A DNA stretch of 64,000 nt from Jiangellales bacterium (GCA_030447955.1 JAUJNY010000003.1:235384-299383), one strand, 5' to 3'; positions 10,053 through 19,532 are shown, numbered from the stretch's first letter. The notes: a model not told the origin generated them from the sequence alone. Program-made: numbers and translations.

Positions 10053-11344
10053 GGGCCGGGACCGGCGAGCTCGGTGATGACGGCGCTGAGCGCCTCCACA
10101 CCGGCAAGGCAGTCGGCCGGCTCGGCGAACTCCGCCGGGGAGTGTGAGACGCCGGTCGGGTTGCGGACGAAGAGCATCGCCGTCGGCACGCCGGCGGCGG
10201 CGAGGATGCCGGCGTCGTGGCCCGCGGCCGTGGGCAGCACGGGTGCTCCACCCAGCAGTACGGAGATCCGCTCGCTCAGCGGCCCGTCGAAGCCGACGAC
10301 GGGGGTCACGGACTCCGCCGTGACCTCGACCGAGGTGCCGTCACGCTCGGCCCGATCCCGAGCCTGCTGGGTCAGCGCCGCGAGCAGCGCGTCCAGGCTC
10401 CGCTGGTCCGCGGCGCGGGCGTCAAGCCACGCCTGCACCCGCGCGGGGATCGCGTTGGTCGCGTTCGGCGTGACCTCGACGCGGCCGAACGTGGCGCGGG
10501 CCCCGGCCAGCCGGGCCTGCTTGTTGGCGGCGAGCGCGGTCATGGCGTAGGTCAGCATCGGGTCGGCGCGGTCGTCCATGCGGGTCGTCCCCGCATGGTC
10601 GGCCCGGCCGTCGAAAGTGACCCGCCAGCGTCCGTGCGGCCAAATGTCGCTGCCGACGCCCACCGGCGCGCCGATGTCGACGAGTGCACGGCCCTGCTCG
10701 ACGTGCAGCTCGACGTAGGTCCCGATGCGCGCCAGCCGCTCGTCGTCTCGCCCGAGCCGTGCAGGGTCATGACCTGCGGTGGCCAGCGCCTCGGCGAGCG
10801 TGATGCCCTCCCGGTCGCGCAGCGCCCTGGCCCGGTCGGGGTCAAGGGCGCCGGTGAGCAGCCGGGAGCCAACGCACGGGACTCCGAAGCGGGCGCCCTC
10901 CTCGTCGGCGAAGGCGCACACCGCGACCGGACGGCGCAGCGGCGCCCCGTCGAGCCCGTAGAACGCGTCGACCGCGTCGAGCGCGGCAAAGGCCGACACG
11001 ATCCCCAACGGCCCGTCGTACGGCCCTCCGTCGGGGACCGAGTCGAGGTGCGACCCGAGGACGAGGGCGTCTTCGCCGCAGGGGTCGCCGCGCCAGGCCC
11101 ACAGGTTGCCGTTGCCGTCGGTCTCGACCCCCATGCCGCGGGCGCCGGCTGCGGCGGTGAACCACTCCCGGCAGCCGGCGTCCGCCGGCGTCCACGCGAA
11201 CCGCCGGTAGCCGTCGGATCGCGGGTCCCGGCCGATGGGGAGGAGCGCCTGCCACAGGTCCTCGAAGGACTTGTCAGACCCGTGCCGGGCTGGGGCCCGG
11301 TGGAGGTCTGACAAGTCGCCAGTCACCCGCCGCCCTGGCGTCAC
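10049..11344 (-). CDS. M20-family amidohydrolase (allantoate amidohydrolase/N-carbamoyl-amino-acid hydrolase type)
   Basis: The 431-residue protein belongs to the M20 dizinc hydrolases that act on carbamoyl- or ureido-acids. The metal ligands are visible in order: [18 protein letters not shown] (His and Asp), DEEGARFG (Glu), ELHVEQG (His) and AGHDAG (His). Its GTG start overlaps the hutU stop (GTGA) and its stop overlaps the hutF start, so it is inside the hut operon. The operon makes N-formylglutamate but has no hutG here; hydrolysis of the N-formyl amide is chemically close to what this family does. I therefore infer that it is the formylglutamate-cleaving enzyme. Codons about 10-26 are supplied by a hairpin repeat. 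Confidence 0.85.
   Translation of the reverse strand: MTPGRRVTGDLSDLHRAPARHGSDKSFEDLWQALLPIGRDPRSDGYRRFAWTPADAGCREWFTAAAGARGMGVETDGNGNLWAWRGDPCGEDALVLGSHLDSVPDGGPYDGPLGIVSAFAALDAVDAFYGLDGAPLRRPVAVCAFADEEGARFGVPCVGSRLLTGALDPDRARALRDREGITLAEALATAGHDPARLGRDDERLARIGTYVELHVEQGRALVDIGAPVGVGSDIWPHGRWRVTFDGRADHAGTTRMDDRADPMLTYAMTALAANKQARLAGARATFGRVEVTPNATNAIPARVQAWLDARAADQRSLDALLAALTQQARDRAERDGTSVEVTAESVTPVVGFDGPLSERISVLLGGAPVLPTAAGHDAGILAAAGVPTAMLFVRNPTGVSHSPAEFAEPADCLAGVEALSAVITELAGPGP
11269..11316. repeat. 48-bp nested hairpin repeat inside the 5' end of the M20 gene
   Basis: A perfect 12-base inverted repeat, ACTTGTCAGACC and GGTCTGACAAGT, encloses a second stem CCGGGC/GCCCGG. The form is that of a mobile palindromic (REP-like) unit. 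It is unrelated in sequence to the 65-bp repeats in the same operon. It lies within the reading frame, so it either adds about 16 residues to the N-terminus or marks a later real start. Confidence 0.8.
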
Positions 11345-13014
11345 CCGCCGCCCTCGAGCATCGGGATTCGCAGGTCGCTGCGCGCGGCGACCTCGGCGGC
11401 GGCGTCGTAGCCGGCGTCGACGTGGCGGATGACGCCGGTGGCCGGGTCGTTGCTGAGTACGCGCTCCAGCTTGGCTGCGGCTAGCTGCGTGCCGTCGGCC
11501 ACGGACACCTGCCCGGCGTGGATCGAGCGACCCATGCCGACCCCACCGCCGTGGTGCACCGACACCCAGGAGGCGCCGGAGGAGGTGGCGACGAGCGCGT
11601 TGAGCAGCGGCCAGTCAGCTATCGCGTCCGAGCCGTCAAGCATGGCCTCGGTCTCGCGGTACGGCGAGGCCACCGAGCCGCAGTCCAGGTGGTCCCGGCC
11701 GATGACGATCGGGGCCTGGACGGCTCCGGAGGCCACCAGCTCGTTGAAACGCAGTCCCGCGAGGTGCCGCTCCCCGTACCCGAGCCAGCAGATCCGCGCC
11801 GGCAGCCCCTGAAAGGCCACCCGCTCACCGGCCAGCCGGATCCAGCGCGCCAGTGGCTCGTTGCCCGGGAACAGCTCGAGCACCGCCCGGTCGGTCGCGG
11901 CGATGTCGGCCGGGTCCCCGGACAGCGCCGCCCAGCGGAACGGCCCCTTCCCCGCGCAGAACAACGGACGGATGTAGGCCGGCACGAAGCCCGGGAAGTC
12001 GAACGCACGCTCGTAGCCGGCGAGCTTGGCCTCCCCCCGGATCGAGTTGCCGTAGTCGAAGACCTCCGCACCAGCGTCCAGGAACCCGACCATCGCCTCG
12101 ACGTGGCGCGCCATCGACTCCCGCGCCGCCTTGGTGAACCCCGCGGGGTCGCGCGTGCGGGCGTCGGACCAGTCCTCGACGCCCACCCCCACCGGCAGGT
12201 AGGCCAGCGGGTCGTGAGCGCTGGTCTGGTCGGTCACGATGTCGACCTCGACCCCACGGGCGAGCAGCTCGGGGACGACCTCGGCGGCGTTGCCCAGCAC
12301 CCCGATGCTCAGCGCCCGCCGCTCGCGCCGGGCCGCCTCGGCCGTACGGATGGCGTCGTCGAGGTCCTCGGCGCGCACGTCGAGGTATCGGTGCTCGAGC
12401 CGGCGCTCGATCCGGGACGGGTCACACTCCACGCATAGCGCGACGCCGCCGTTCATGGTGATGGCGAGCGGCTGGGCGCCGCCCATGCCGCCCAGTCCCG
12501 CGGTCAGCGTGAGGGTGCCGGCGAGTGAGCCACCGCCGTTCTTGCCGGAACGCTCGCGCTTGGCGGCGACCGCGGCGAATGTCTCGTAGGTGCCCTGCAG
12601 GATCCCCTGAGTGCCGATGTAGATCCACGACCCGGCGGTCATCTGGCCGTACATCGTCAGGCCGAGCGCCTCGAGCCGACGGAACTCCTCCCAGGTGGCC
12701 CAGTCGCCGACCAGGTTGGAGTTGGCGATCAGCACCCGCGGCGCCCACTCGTGCGTGCGGAGCACGCCCACCGGCTTGCCGGACTGCACGAGCAGCGTCT
12801 CGTCGTCGGCGAGCGTGGTGAGGGTCCGGGTGATCGCGTCGAAGCTGGGCCAGTCGCGGGCCGCCTTGCCCGTGCCGCCGTAGACGACGAGGTCCTCCGG
12901 GCGCTCGGCGACCTCGGGGTCGAGGTTGTTGTGCAGCATGCGCAGCGCGGCCTCCTGCGGCCACGATCGGGCGGTCAGCTCGCTGCCCCGCGCGGCCCGG
13001 ACGACTCGGCTCAT
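11341..13014 (-). CDS. hutU: Urocanate hydratase
   Basis: HutU adds water to urocanate to give 4-imidazolone-5-propionate, the second step of histidine catabolism, using tightly bound NAD as electrophile. The 557-residue length is normal. The NAD-binding stretch [18 protein letters not shown] lies near residue 150, and the C-terminal half carries the conserved [18 protein letters not shown] and [22 protein letters not shown] 13014 follows a strong GGAGGAGGA site, so the longer frame reaching back into the palindromic repeat is not the start. The gene overlaps the next one by four bases. Confidence 0.97.
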   Translation of the reverse strand: MSRVVRAARGSELTARSWPQEAALRMLHNNLDPEVAERPEDLVVYGGTGKAARDWPSFDAITRTLTTLADDETLLVQSGKPVGVLRTHEWAPRVLIANSNLVGDWATWEEFRRLEALGLTMYGQMTAGSWIYIGTQGILQGTYETFAAVAAKRERSGKNGGGSLAGTLTLTAGLGGMGGAQPLAITMNGGVALCVECDPSRIERRLEHRYLDVRAEDLDDAIRTAEAARRERRALSIGVLGNAAEVVPELLARGVEVDIVTDQTSAHDPLAYLPVGVGVEDWSDARTRDPAGFTKAARESMARHVEAMVGFLDAGAEVFDYGNSIRGEAKLAGYERAFDFPGFVPAYIRPLFCAGKGPFRWAALSGDPADIAATDRAVLELFPGNEPLARWIRLAGERVAFQGLPARICWLGYGERHLAGLRFNELVASGAVQAPIVIGRDHLDCGSVASPYRETEAMLDGSDAIADWPLLNALVATSSGASWVSVHHGGGVGMGRSIHAGQVSVADGTQLAAAKLERVLSNDPATGVIRHVDAGYDAAAEVAARSDLRIPMLEGGG

Positions 13015-13041
13015 CGGCGTCCTCCTCCTCCCCCGGCACCT

Positions 13042-13106
13042 GGTCGAGTGGACACTTCGGTACGGAAACGCCAGCGTGTCGCGACCCGAACTGTCCACTC
13101 GATCTT
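13042..13106. repeat. 65-bp palindromic repeat, copy B, between hutH and hutU
   Basis: This is the inverted counterpart of the copy at 9986-10050: 53 of 65 bases agree when one is reversed, with terminal inverted repeats around TCGAGTGGAC and GTCCACTCGA. It begins at the stop codon of hutH and fills most of the hutH-hutU gap, so it could act as a processing or attenuation hairpin in the transcript. Confidence 0.85.
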
Positions 13107-14653
13107 CATGACAGGGGCCCGGTCACCGTCTCGGCGGCCGCGACGACGCCACCACTGCGCACCAGCTCGACGACCGCGGCGATCTCCGGGGCGAGGTGCC
13201 GGTCCGGGCCCGGCCCGGGCGCCAGCCGCCGTACGGCGTCGCGGACGGCGCCGGTCGCGGCGGCCGGTGCGAGCGGCGCGCGCAGGTCGAGGGCGCGCGC
13301 CGCCGTGAGCACCTCGATCGCCAGGACAGCACGCAGTCCGTCGAGGGAGCGGTGCAGCTTGCGGGCCGCGGTCCAGCCCATTGAGACGTGGTCCTCCTGC
13401 ATCGCGCTGGACGGGATCGAGTCGACGCTGGCGGGCACGGCGAGCCGCTTGAGCTCGCTGACGATCCCGGCCTGCGTGTACTGCGCGATCATGTACCCGG
13501 AGTCGACGCCGGGGTCGGCGGCGAGGAACGCGGGCAGCCCCGAGCTGCGCGCCACGTCGAGCAGCCGGTCGGTACGCCGCTCGGCGATCGAGGCCACGTC
13601 GGCGACCGCGATCGCAAGGAAGTCCAGGACGTATCCCAAAGGCGCACCGTGGAAGTTGCCGTTGGACTCCACTCGCCCGTCGAGGGTGACCACCGGGTTG
13701 TCGATCGCGGCGGCGAGCTCGCAGCCGGCGACCGTCGTGGCGTGGGCAAGGGTGTCGCGGGCTGCACCGTGCACCTGCGGGGCGCAGCGCAGCGAGTAGG
13801 CGTCCTGCACCCGCGGGCAGTCCGGCACCCGGTGGCTGAGCACGATCGGGCTGCCGGCGAGCAGCGCTCGCAGGTTGGCGGCGCTGTCGGCCTGCCCGGG
13901 GTGCGGTCGCAGCGCCAGCAGGTCTGCGGCGAAGGCGGCATCCGTCCCCAGCGCCGCCTCCACGCTCATGGCCGCCGCGATGTCGGCGGTACGCAGCAGG
14001 ATGTCCAGGTCAGCGGCCGCCAGCACGAGCATCCCGAGCATGCCGTCGGTGCCGTTGATGAGGGCGAGCCCCTCCTTGGCGGCGAGCTCGACCGGTGCCA
14101 GGCCAGCCGTACGCAGCGCCGCGCCCGCCGGGTGGCGTTCCCCGGCCGCGTCGTCGACCTCGCCCTCACCGATCAGGGCCAGCGCCACGTGCGCCAAGGG
14201 CGCCAGGTCGCCGGAGCAGCCGAGGCTGCCGTGCTCGGGCACCACCGGCGTGAGGCCCGCGTTCAGGAGCCCCTCCAGAGCGCGCGCGACCTCGACCCGC
14301 ACGCCCGTACGACCGCTGGCCAGCGTGCGCAGCCGCAGCAGCATCATGGCGCGGGTGACCTCCCGCTCCACCGTCGGACCGGAGCCTGCGGCGTGCGAGC
14401 GGACCAGGCTGCGCTGCAGCTGCTCGCGGCGCTCCACCGGGATGTGAACGGTCGCCAGCGCGCCGAAGCCCGTCGAGACGCCGTAGTGCGGGGCCGTGTC
14501 ATCGGCGAGCGCCTGGACGACCTTCCGCGAGCGCTCCATCTCCGCCACCGCCTCGTCGGTGAGGTGCACCCGTGCCCCGCGGCGCGCGACCTCGACGACG
14601 GCGGGGGGTGACAGGGCCTGCGGGCCAACGGCGACTGGTTGATCGACGTCCAC
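13106..14653 (-). CDS. hutH: Histidine ammonia-lyase
   Basis: HutH removes ammonia from L-histidine to give urocanate, opening the pathway. The 515-residue protein has the family landmarks: [11 protein letters not shown] near residue 50, the MIO-forming region [17 protein letters not shown] near residue 145, [16 protein letters not shown] and [15 protein letters not shown]. The MIO triad reads Cys-Ser-Gly where Ala-Ser-Gly is the usual form. The GTG at 14653 is chosen because homologous sequence begins just after it; a much longer upstream frame is not coding. It is the first gene of the hut operon and is divergent from the Fe-S oxidoreductase, with 81 bases between the starts. Confidence 0.95.
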   Translation of the reverse strand: MDVDQPVAVGPQALSPPAVVEVARRGARVHLTDEAVAEMERSRKVVQALADDTAPHYGVSTGFGALATVHIPVERREQLQRSLVRSHAAGSGPTVEREVTRAMMLLRLRTLASGRTGVRVEVARALEGLLNAGLTPVVPEHGSLGCSGDLAPLAHVALALIGEGEVDDAAGERHPAGAALRTAGLAPVELAAKEGLALINGTDGMLGMLVLAAADLDILLRTADIAAAMSVEAALGTDAAFAADLLALRPHPGQADSAANLRALLAGSPIVLSHRVPDCPRVQDAYSLRCAPQVHGAARDTLAHATTVAGCELAAAIDNPVVTLDGRVESNGNFHGAPLGYVLDFLAIAVADVASIAERRTDRLLDVARSSGLPAFLAADPGVDSGYMIAQYTQAGIVSELKRLAVPASVDSIPSSAMQEDHVSMGWTAARKLHRSLDGLRAVLAIEVLTAARALDLRAPLAPAAATGAVRDAVRRLAPGPGPDRHLAPEIAAVVELVRSGGVVAAAETVTGPLS

Positions 14654-14734
14654 GAGCCCATCTTCGCGCGCCGCCGTACCCTGTCGCCCACAACCTCGCC
14701 ACACACCGGTCGCCGACATACGGGAGGAGCCGTC

Positions 14735-16966
14735 GTGCTGCGCATCGCGGCGGTCGTGTTGTCGCTCGCGGCGACCGTGGTCGCGCTGGCGCTGCTCGCA
14801 CGGGCTGTCGCGCGCATCGTCGCGGTCGTGCGGCTGGGGCAGCCGGCGCCGGGCCGGACCAGCCCCGTCGGGCCGCGGCTCGTCACCACGCTCAAGGAGA
14901 CGCTCGGCCACACCCGGATGCTGAAGTGGACGCTGGTGGGTGCCGCTCACTGGTTCGTCTTCGTCGGGTTCGGCGCGCTTTTCTTCACGCTGGTCACCGC
15001 GTACGGGCAGGTCTTCGACCCTGATTTCGGGTTGCCGCTCATCGGCCATTGGTGGCCGTACGAGCTGGCCGCAGAGACGATCGCCGTCCTCACCGGGCTG
15101 GGGATCCTCGTGCTCATCGTGGTCCGCCAACGTGCTCACCCCCGCGAGGTGGGGCGGCGCTCACGCTTCGCCGGCTCGACGTTCTGGCAGGCCTATTACG
15201 TCGAGGCCACGATCGTCGGAATCGTCGCCTGCGTCCTCGCGCTGCGCGGGCTGGAGGGTGCCCTGCGCGGTGTCGAGGGATGGAGCCTGCACCACGCCTT
15301 CTCTTACCCGCTGGTGCTCGCATTCCGCGGGCTGTCGGCGGGGACGCTGGAGACGGCCATCGTGGTGGTCGCCACGCTCAAGATCCTCATCTCGATGGCG
15401 TGGTTCGTCGTCATCGCGCTCAACCTCACGATGGGCGTGGCCTGGCATCGCTTCACGGTGTTCCCCAACGTGTTCGCCAAGCGCCACACCGACGGGCGTC
15501 CGTCACTGGGTGCCCTGCCGCCGGTCATGGTCGGCGGCGAGCCGGTCGACTTCGAGAACGCCGAGGAGCTGGACGAGGACGCTGCGCTGGGCGTCGGCAA
15601 GGTCGAGGACTTCAGCTGGAAGGGGCTGCTCGACTTCACCACGTGCACCGAGTGCGGCCGCTGCCAGAGCCAGTGCCCCGCCTGGCACACCGGCAAGCCG
15701 CTCTCCCCCAAGCTGCTGATCACCCAGCTGCGCGACCACGCGTACGCCAAGGCGCCGTACCTGCTCGCTGCCGAGGCCGACCGGCAGAGCCTCGACGCGC
15801 TGGTCAAGGCCGAGGCCGAGCGGCCCATCGTCGGACCCGCCGCGGAGGGCGGGGTCATCGACCCGGACGTGTTGTGGTCGTGCGTGACCTGCGGCGCCTG
15901 CGTCGAGCAGTGCCCGGTCGACATCGAGCACGTCGACCACATCGCTGACCTGCGCCGCTACCAGGTCATGCTGGCCGACAACTTCCCCAAGGAGCTGGGC
16001 GGGCTGTTCCGCAACCTCGAGCGGTCGGGCAACCCGTGGGGCGTCAACGCCAGCAAGCGCCTGGAGTGGGCCGCCGGGCTGCCCTTCGAGGTGCGCCAGG
16101 TCGGCGTGGACGTCGAGGATCTCGCCGAGGTGGACTACCTGTTCTGGGTCGGCTGCGCCGGTGCCTTCGACGACCGCGCCAAGAAGACCACGCAGGCGGT
16201 CGCGGAGCTGCTGCACACCGCCGGGGTCTCCTTCGCCGTCCTCGGGGACGGAGAGTCCTGCACCGGCGACCCGGCCCGCCGCGCGGGCAACGAGTTCCTC
16301 TTCCAGATGCTGGCGCAGCAGAACGTGGAGGTGCTGCGCGAGAGCGGCACCACCCGCGTCGTCGTGACCTGCCCGCACTGCTTCAACACTTTGCGCAACG
16401 AGTACGTCCAGCTGGGGCTGCAGCTCGAGGTCGTCCACCACACCCAGCTACTCAACCGCCTCGTCCGCGAGGGGCGGCTCACCCCCGTCGCCGCCGCCAA
16501 CGGCGCCCTCGACGGGTCGGTGGACGGGCGGCGGGTGACCTACCACGACCCGTGCTACCTGGGCCGGCACAACCAGGTGTACGAGCCGCCGCGCGAGCTC
16601 GTCGCGGCGGTGCCCGGAGTGCAGTACGCCGAGATGCCGCGCTCGGGCTCCCGCTCCTTCTGCTGCGGTGCGGGCGGGGCACAGATGTGGATGGAGGAGC
16701 GCATCGGCACCCGCATCAACGCCGACCGCACCGCCGAGGCCGTCGCGACGGGCGCGACAGCGGTCGCGACCGCGTGCCCCTTCTGCCGGATCATGCTGTC
16801 CGACGGCGTGACCGCTGCCCAGCAGGACGGCAGCGCCGGCGACGACGTCGAGGTGCTCGATGTCGCGCAGCTGCTGCTGGCCGCCGTACGGCGCGGCGCT
16901 CCGTCGCCCAACCCCGCTGTCCCCGCCAGGAGCACCGCGGGAGAGCAAGCGCCGCCGCGGGGCTGA
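14735..16966 (+). CDS. Membrane-anchored Fe-S oxidoreductase (heterodisulfide-reductase-like, CCG domains)
   Basis: The 743-residue product starts at GTG 14735, five bases after GGGAGGAG. About five membrane spans in the first 260 residues resemble a nitrate-reductase-gamma-like cytochrome b module. Two [4Fe-4S] motifs follow, CTECGRCQSQCP near residue 303 and CVTCGACVEQCP near residue 383. Two cysteine-rich CCG domains come next (GCAGAF and CPHCFN; DPCYLGRH and FCCGAGG). Such proteins pass electrons between a cytoplasmic oxidation and the quinone pool, and this architecture is common as a single-copy actinobacterial gene. The electron donor is unknown. It is divergent from hutH but nothing ties it to histidine. 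Confidence 0.85.
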   Translation: MLRIAAVVLSLAATVVALALLARAVARIVAVVRLGQPAPGRTSPVGPRLVTTLKETLGHTRMLKWTLVGAAHWFVFVGFGALFFTLVTAYGQVFDPDFGLPLIGHWWPYELAAETIAVLTGLGILVLIVVRQRAHPREVGRRSRFAGSTFWQAYYVEATIVGIVACVLALRGLEGALRGVEGWSLHHAFSYPLVLAFRGLSAGTLETAIVVVATLKILISMAWFVVIALNLTMGVAWHRFTVFPNVFAKRHTDGRPSLGALPPVMVGGEPVDFENAEELDEDAALGVGKVEDFSWKGLLDFTTCTECGRCQSQCPAWHTGKPLSPKLLITQLRDHAYAKAPYLLAAEADRQSLDALVKAEAERPIVGPAAEGGVIDPDVLWSCVTCGACVEQCPVDIEHVDHIADLRRYQVMLADNFPKELGGLFRNLERSGNPWGVNASKRLEWAAGLPFEVRQVGVDVEDLAEVDYLFWVGCAGAFDDRAKKTTQAVAELLHTAGVSFAVLGDGESCTGDPARRAGNEFLFQMLAQQNVEVLRESGTTRVVVTCPHCFNTLRNEYVQLGLQLEVVHHTQLLNRLVREGRLTPVAAANGALDGSVDGRRVTYHDPCYLGRHNQVYEPPRELVAAVPGVQYAEMPRSGSRSFCCGAGGAQMWMEERIGTRINADRTAEAVATGATAVATACPFCRIMLSDGVTAAQQDGSAGDDVEVLDVAQLLLAAVRRGAPSPNPAVPARSTAGEQAPPRG

Positions 16967-17089
16967 GCCCCCCGCGGACGTCGTTCCGGCACTGCTGCTT
17001 TGCCCCCTCAGGCGCCCGCTGGCAGCCTGGTGCGTCACTCGACGTCTGTGATGGCGTCCTTGCGCGTCTGGTCGGCGTCACGCTAACGG

Positions 17090-17118
17090 TTGCATGATGT
17101 CGTGTGTGGTGTCATAAT
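17090..17118 (+). promoter_or_regulatory. Sigma-70-type promoter giving a leaderless transcript
   Basis: TTGCAT (17090-17095) and CATAAT (17113-17118) are separated by exactly 17 bases. The -10 box ends six bases before the ATG at 17125, so transcription would start at or next to the start codon and the mRNA would have no ribosome binding site. The palindrome TGACGTCA overlaps this spot and is a candidate operator for the DNA-binding protein encoded just downstream. Confidence 0.65.
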
Positions 17119-17124
17119 GACGTC

Positions 17125-17631
17125 ATGGAGTTGGGACCGTACGTCGAGGCGGTACGCCACGACCTCGGAGCGGCGGCTGAGGCTGCCGGTGCCGACGTCG
17201 AGGCCGCCGCGCAGCGGCTCGCGTTCGCGCTCGACCCCAGCATGCGGCTGGCGCTGCTCGACGCGCTAGGCGACGCTGCAGCCGAGATCAGTGCGGCGCT
17301 ACCTGTTGGAGGCATCGAGCTCCGGCTGCGGGGGCGCGAGCCACGCTTCGTCGTGCTAGTCCCCGAGACGCAGGGGTCCCCGATCCCGCCGGGTTCGCCC
17401 GATCTACCGCCGACCCCCGCACCCCCGGGTATGCCCACCGCGGAGGGTGACGACGCCACCGCCCGCGTCAGCCTGCGGCTACCCGAGAGCCTCAAGGCGC
17501 AGGCCGAGGAAGCCGCCGCCCGCGAAGGCGTCTCCCTCAACAACTGGCTGGTCCGCGCCGCCACCCGAGCCCTCCATCCCTCCGCTCCTCCCCCACCGTT
17601 CGCTCGCCGACTCTCCGGCTGGGTGCGCTGA
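17125..17631 (+). CDS. Ribbon-helix-helix (Arc/HicB-type) DNA-binding protein
   Basis: The 168-residue protein ends in a ribbon-helix-helix domain: ARVSLRLPESLKAQAEEAAAREGVSLNNWLVRAA, near residues 117-152, reads strand-helix-turn-helix as in Arc/MetJ and HicB-type antitoxins. The N-terminal 75 residues form a separate helical domain (VEAVRHDLGAAAEAAGADVEA) found with this C-terminus in actinobacteria, joined by a proline-rich linker. It heads a small operon with a 55-residue protein and a DUF4097 protein and probably regulates its own promoter. A classical toxin partner is not visible. Confidence 0.75.
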   Translation: MELGPYVEAVRHDLGAAAEAAGADVEAAAQRLAFALDPSMRLALLDALGDAAAEISAALPVGGIELRLRGREPRFVVLVPETQGSPIPPGSPDLPPTPAPPGMPTAEGDDATARVSLRLPESLKAQAEEAAAREGVSLNNWLVRAATRALHPSAPPPPFARRLSGWVR

Positions 17632-17691
17632 ACCCCTGACCGCACCACGACAGAACCCCACGAACCACCACAAGAAACAAGGAGAACTCCG

Positions 17692-17859
17692 ATGGCCCTG
17701 ATCGAGAACGCCGTGCACGCCGACCTGGCGCACGCGGCCGCGCCCGTCCCCCACGCGGCGCACCTGTACGAGATCGACCGCGAGGAGCGCCCGATGCGGC
17801 GGCGAGTCGCCTCGAGCGGCCGCCTCGCCCGAAAGGCCCGCGACTGGTTCCGCAGCTGA
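17692..17859 (+). CDS. Small hypothetical protein (55 aa)
   Basis: ATG 17692 is placed seven bases after an AAGGAGAA ribosome binding site, which is strong support for translation. The product begins with a neutral part (ALIENAVHADLAHAAAP) and ends with a basic helix (MRRRVASSGRLARKARDWFRS). It has no membrane segment and I recognise no family. It lies 60 bases after the ribbon-helix-helix gene and 73 bases before the DUF4097 gene on the same strand, so the three are likely one operon. Confidence 0.6.
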   Translation: MALIENAVHADLAHAAAPVPHAAHLYEIDREERPMRRRVASSGRLARKARDWFRS

Positions 17860-17909
17860 GCTGTCAGTCCGACCGCTCAGCCTGAGCTGTCAGTCCGACG
17901 GCTCAGCCT
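17858..17909 (+). repeat. Two tandem 26-bp repeats
   Basis: The unit GAGCTGTCAGTCCGAC(C/G)GCTCAGCCT occurs twice head to tail with one difference. The first copy overlaps the stop codon of the small ORF. The junction GCTCAGCCTGAGC can fold as a hairpin. It may be a duplication or a regulatory element in front of the DUF4097 gene. Confidence 0.8.
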
Positions 17910-17932
17910 CACCCATCACGACGGAGGCACGC

Positions 17933-18802
17933 ATGCACCGATTCCCCACCCCTGCCCCCACCACCCTGCGCGTCGACCTGGCAGCCGGGTCGGTGGCCAT
18001 CGACACCGTCGACGGTGGCGAGACCACGATCGAGCTGTCGCCGCTGTGCCAGGGTGACGACGCGGCGGCGGAGCTGGTCGCGCGTGCCCGCGTCGAACAG
18101 GTCGGCGACGCCGTAGTCGTCAGTGTGCCCACGACCAGCGGGACACTGCGGCGGGTCCCCGACGTCGAGCTGGTCGCCCGGGTCCCCACCGGCAGCAGCG
18201 TGGACATCCGCACCAAGTCGGCGGACGTGACAAGCACCGGAGAGCTAGCGCGCTTCGACGCCACCACCGCGTCCGGCGACATCCGCGTCCAGCACGTCAC
18301 CGGGACAGTCGAGATTCGCACGGCCAGCGGCGATGTCTCGATCCGCCGGGTCGACGCGGACGCGCAGGTGCAGTCCGCTTCGGGCGGCGTCTCCATCGCG
18401 GCTGCGCTGGGTCCGGTCACGGTGGGGACCGCGTCAGGTGACATCGACCTGACCCGAGCCAGCGGACCGGTGACGGCCACAACCGCGTCGGGTGACATCC
18501 GGCTGGGCGAGCTGGCCGCCGGTGCCGACGGGCGTACGGCCTCCGGAGACATCGAGGTCCGTACGGCCCGCTGCGGGCCGCTCCAGCTCAACTCCGCCTC
18601 CGGCGACGTCCGCGTCGGAGTGCCCACCGGCACGGTCGCCTGGCTCGACGTGGCATCGATGTCCGGTGACGTCAGCTCGACGCTGGACCCGACAGACGGT
18701 CCGGACGAGGACGGCCCGACCCTCGAGGTGCGGGTACGCACGATGTCGGGAGACGTCGGCGTACGCCGCGTCGGCCAGCCGGCCGAGGCAGCCCGCAGCT
18801 GA
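17933..18802 (+). CDS. DUF4097-family beta-strand repeat protein
   Basis: The 289-residue product consists of repeated short strands containing SGDI/SGDV (for example TTASGDIRVQHVTGTVEIRTASGDV), the hallmark of the DUF4097 beta-helix proteins. No signal peptide or membrane segment is visible, so this copy should stay in the cytoplasm. ATG 17933 follows ACGGAGG. It is the third gene of the ribbon-helix-helix operon. The family has no established function; its repeated association with a DNA-binding partner suggests a regulatory or sensing role. Confidence 0.85.
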   Translation: MHRFPTPAPTTLRVDLAAGSVAIDTVDGGETTIELSPLCQGDDAAAELVARARVEQVGDAVVVSVPTTSGTLRRVPDVELVARVPTGSSVDIRTKSADVTSTGELARFDATTASGDIRVQHVTGTVEIRTASGDVSIRRVDADAQVQSASGGVSIAAALGPVTVGTASGDIDLTRASGPVTATTASGDIRLGELAAGADGRTASGDIEVRTARCGPLQLNSASGDVRVGVPTGTVAWLDVASMSGDVSSTLDPTDGPDEDGPTLEVRVRTMSGDVGVRRVGQPAEAARS

Positions 18803-18818
18803 TCGCCGCCCCCACCCC

Positions 18819-19394
18819 TCAGGTGCGGGCGCGGTGGAAGTTGAGGTAGGACCTCGACGGCGTCGGGCCGCGCTGCCCCTGGTAGCGCGAGCCGTGCCGG
18901 GCGGAGCCGTACGGCTCCTCAGCCGCGGTGCTCAGCCCGAAGAAGCACAGCTGACCGATCTTCATGCCCGGCCACAGCTTGATGGGCAGGGTTGCGACGT
19001 TGCTCAGCTCCAGGGTCACGTGACCGGTGAACCCTGGGTCGACAAAGCCCGCGGTTGAGTGAGTGAGCAGTCCCAGCCGGCCGAGACTCGATTTGCCTTC
19101 GAGCCTCGCGGCGATGTCGTCCGGCAGCGTCACGCCCTCAAATGAGGAGGCGAGCACGAATTCACCGGGGTGCAAGATGAACGGCTCATCCGCTGCGGGC
19201 TCGACCAGGCGGGTGAGGTCGGGCTGCTCCTCGGCGGGGTCGATGTGCGGGTAGCGGTGATTCTCGAAGACCCGGAAGTACCGGTCGAGCCGGACGTCGA
19301 TGCTCGACGGCTGGACCATCGCGGGGTCGTACGGGTCGAGCAAGACGCGCCCCGCCTCAATCGCCGCCCGGATGTCGCGGTCCGAGAGCAGCAT
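18819..19394 (-). CDS. dcd: dCTP deaminase (actinobacterial type, possibly bifunctional)
   Basis: Dcd converts dCTP to dUTP for dTMP synthesis. The 191-residue length and the motif [33 protein letters not shown], which contains the nucleotide-contacting Ser/Arg pair and the catalytic Glu, match the family. The mycobacterial homologue deaminates and also hydrolyses the triphosphate to dUMP; the conserved region here is compatible with that, but I cannot prove it. The gene converges on the DUF4097 gene with a 16-base gap, and tRNA-Gly lies 67 bases upstream on the other strand. Confidence 0.96.
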   Translation of the reverse strand: MLLSDRDIRAAIEAGRVLLDPYDPAMVQPSSIDVRLDRYFRVFENHRYPHIDPAEEQPDLTRLVEPAADEPFILHPGEFVLASSFEGVTLPDDIAARLEGKSSLGRLGLLTHSTAGFVDPGFTGHVTLELSNVATLPIKLWPGMKIGQLCFFGLSTAAEEPYGSARHGSRYQGQRGPTPSRSYLNFHRART

Positions 19395-19461
19395 GCGCGG
19401 ACCCTACCGGCCGGTTCTGACGCTTCGGCTACCATCGCAGCCGCGGCGCCGCTGGCGTCCG

Positions 19462-19532
19462 GCGGGTGTAGTTCAATGGCAGAACATCAGCTTCCCAAGC
19501 TGACAGTGGGGGTTCGATTCCCCTCACCCGCT
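19462..19532 (+). tRNA. tRNA-Gly (anticodon CCC)
   Basis: The 71-base sequence folds as a cloverleaf: acceptor arms GCGGGTG and CACCCGC pair fully, the D arm is GTTCAATGGCAGAAC, the anticodon arm TCAGC-TTCCCAA-GCTGA presents CCC, and the T arm is GGGG-TTCGATT-CCCC. The discriminator is T, and CCA is not encoded. Decayed integrative-element sequence begins right after it, consistent with use as an attachment site. Confidence 0.95.

Noticed and set aside
13015..13098. N-terminal extension of hutU into the palindromic repeat
   Set aside because: ATG 13014 has a strong GGAGGAGGA site and fits the family's usual N-terminus.
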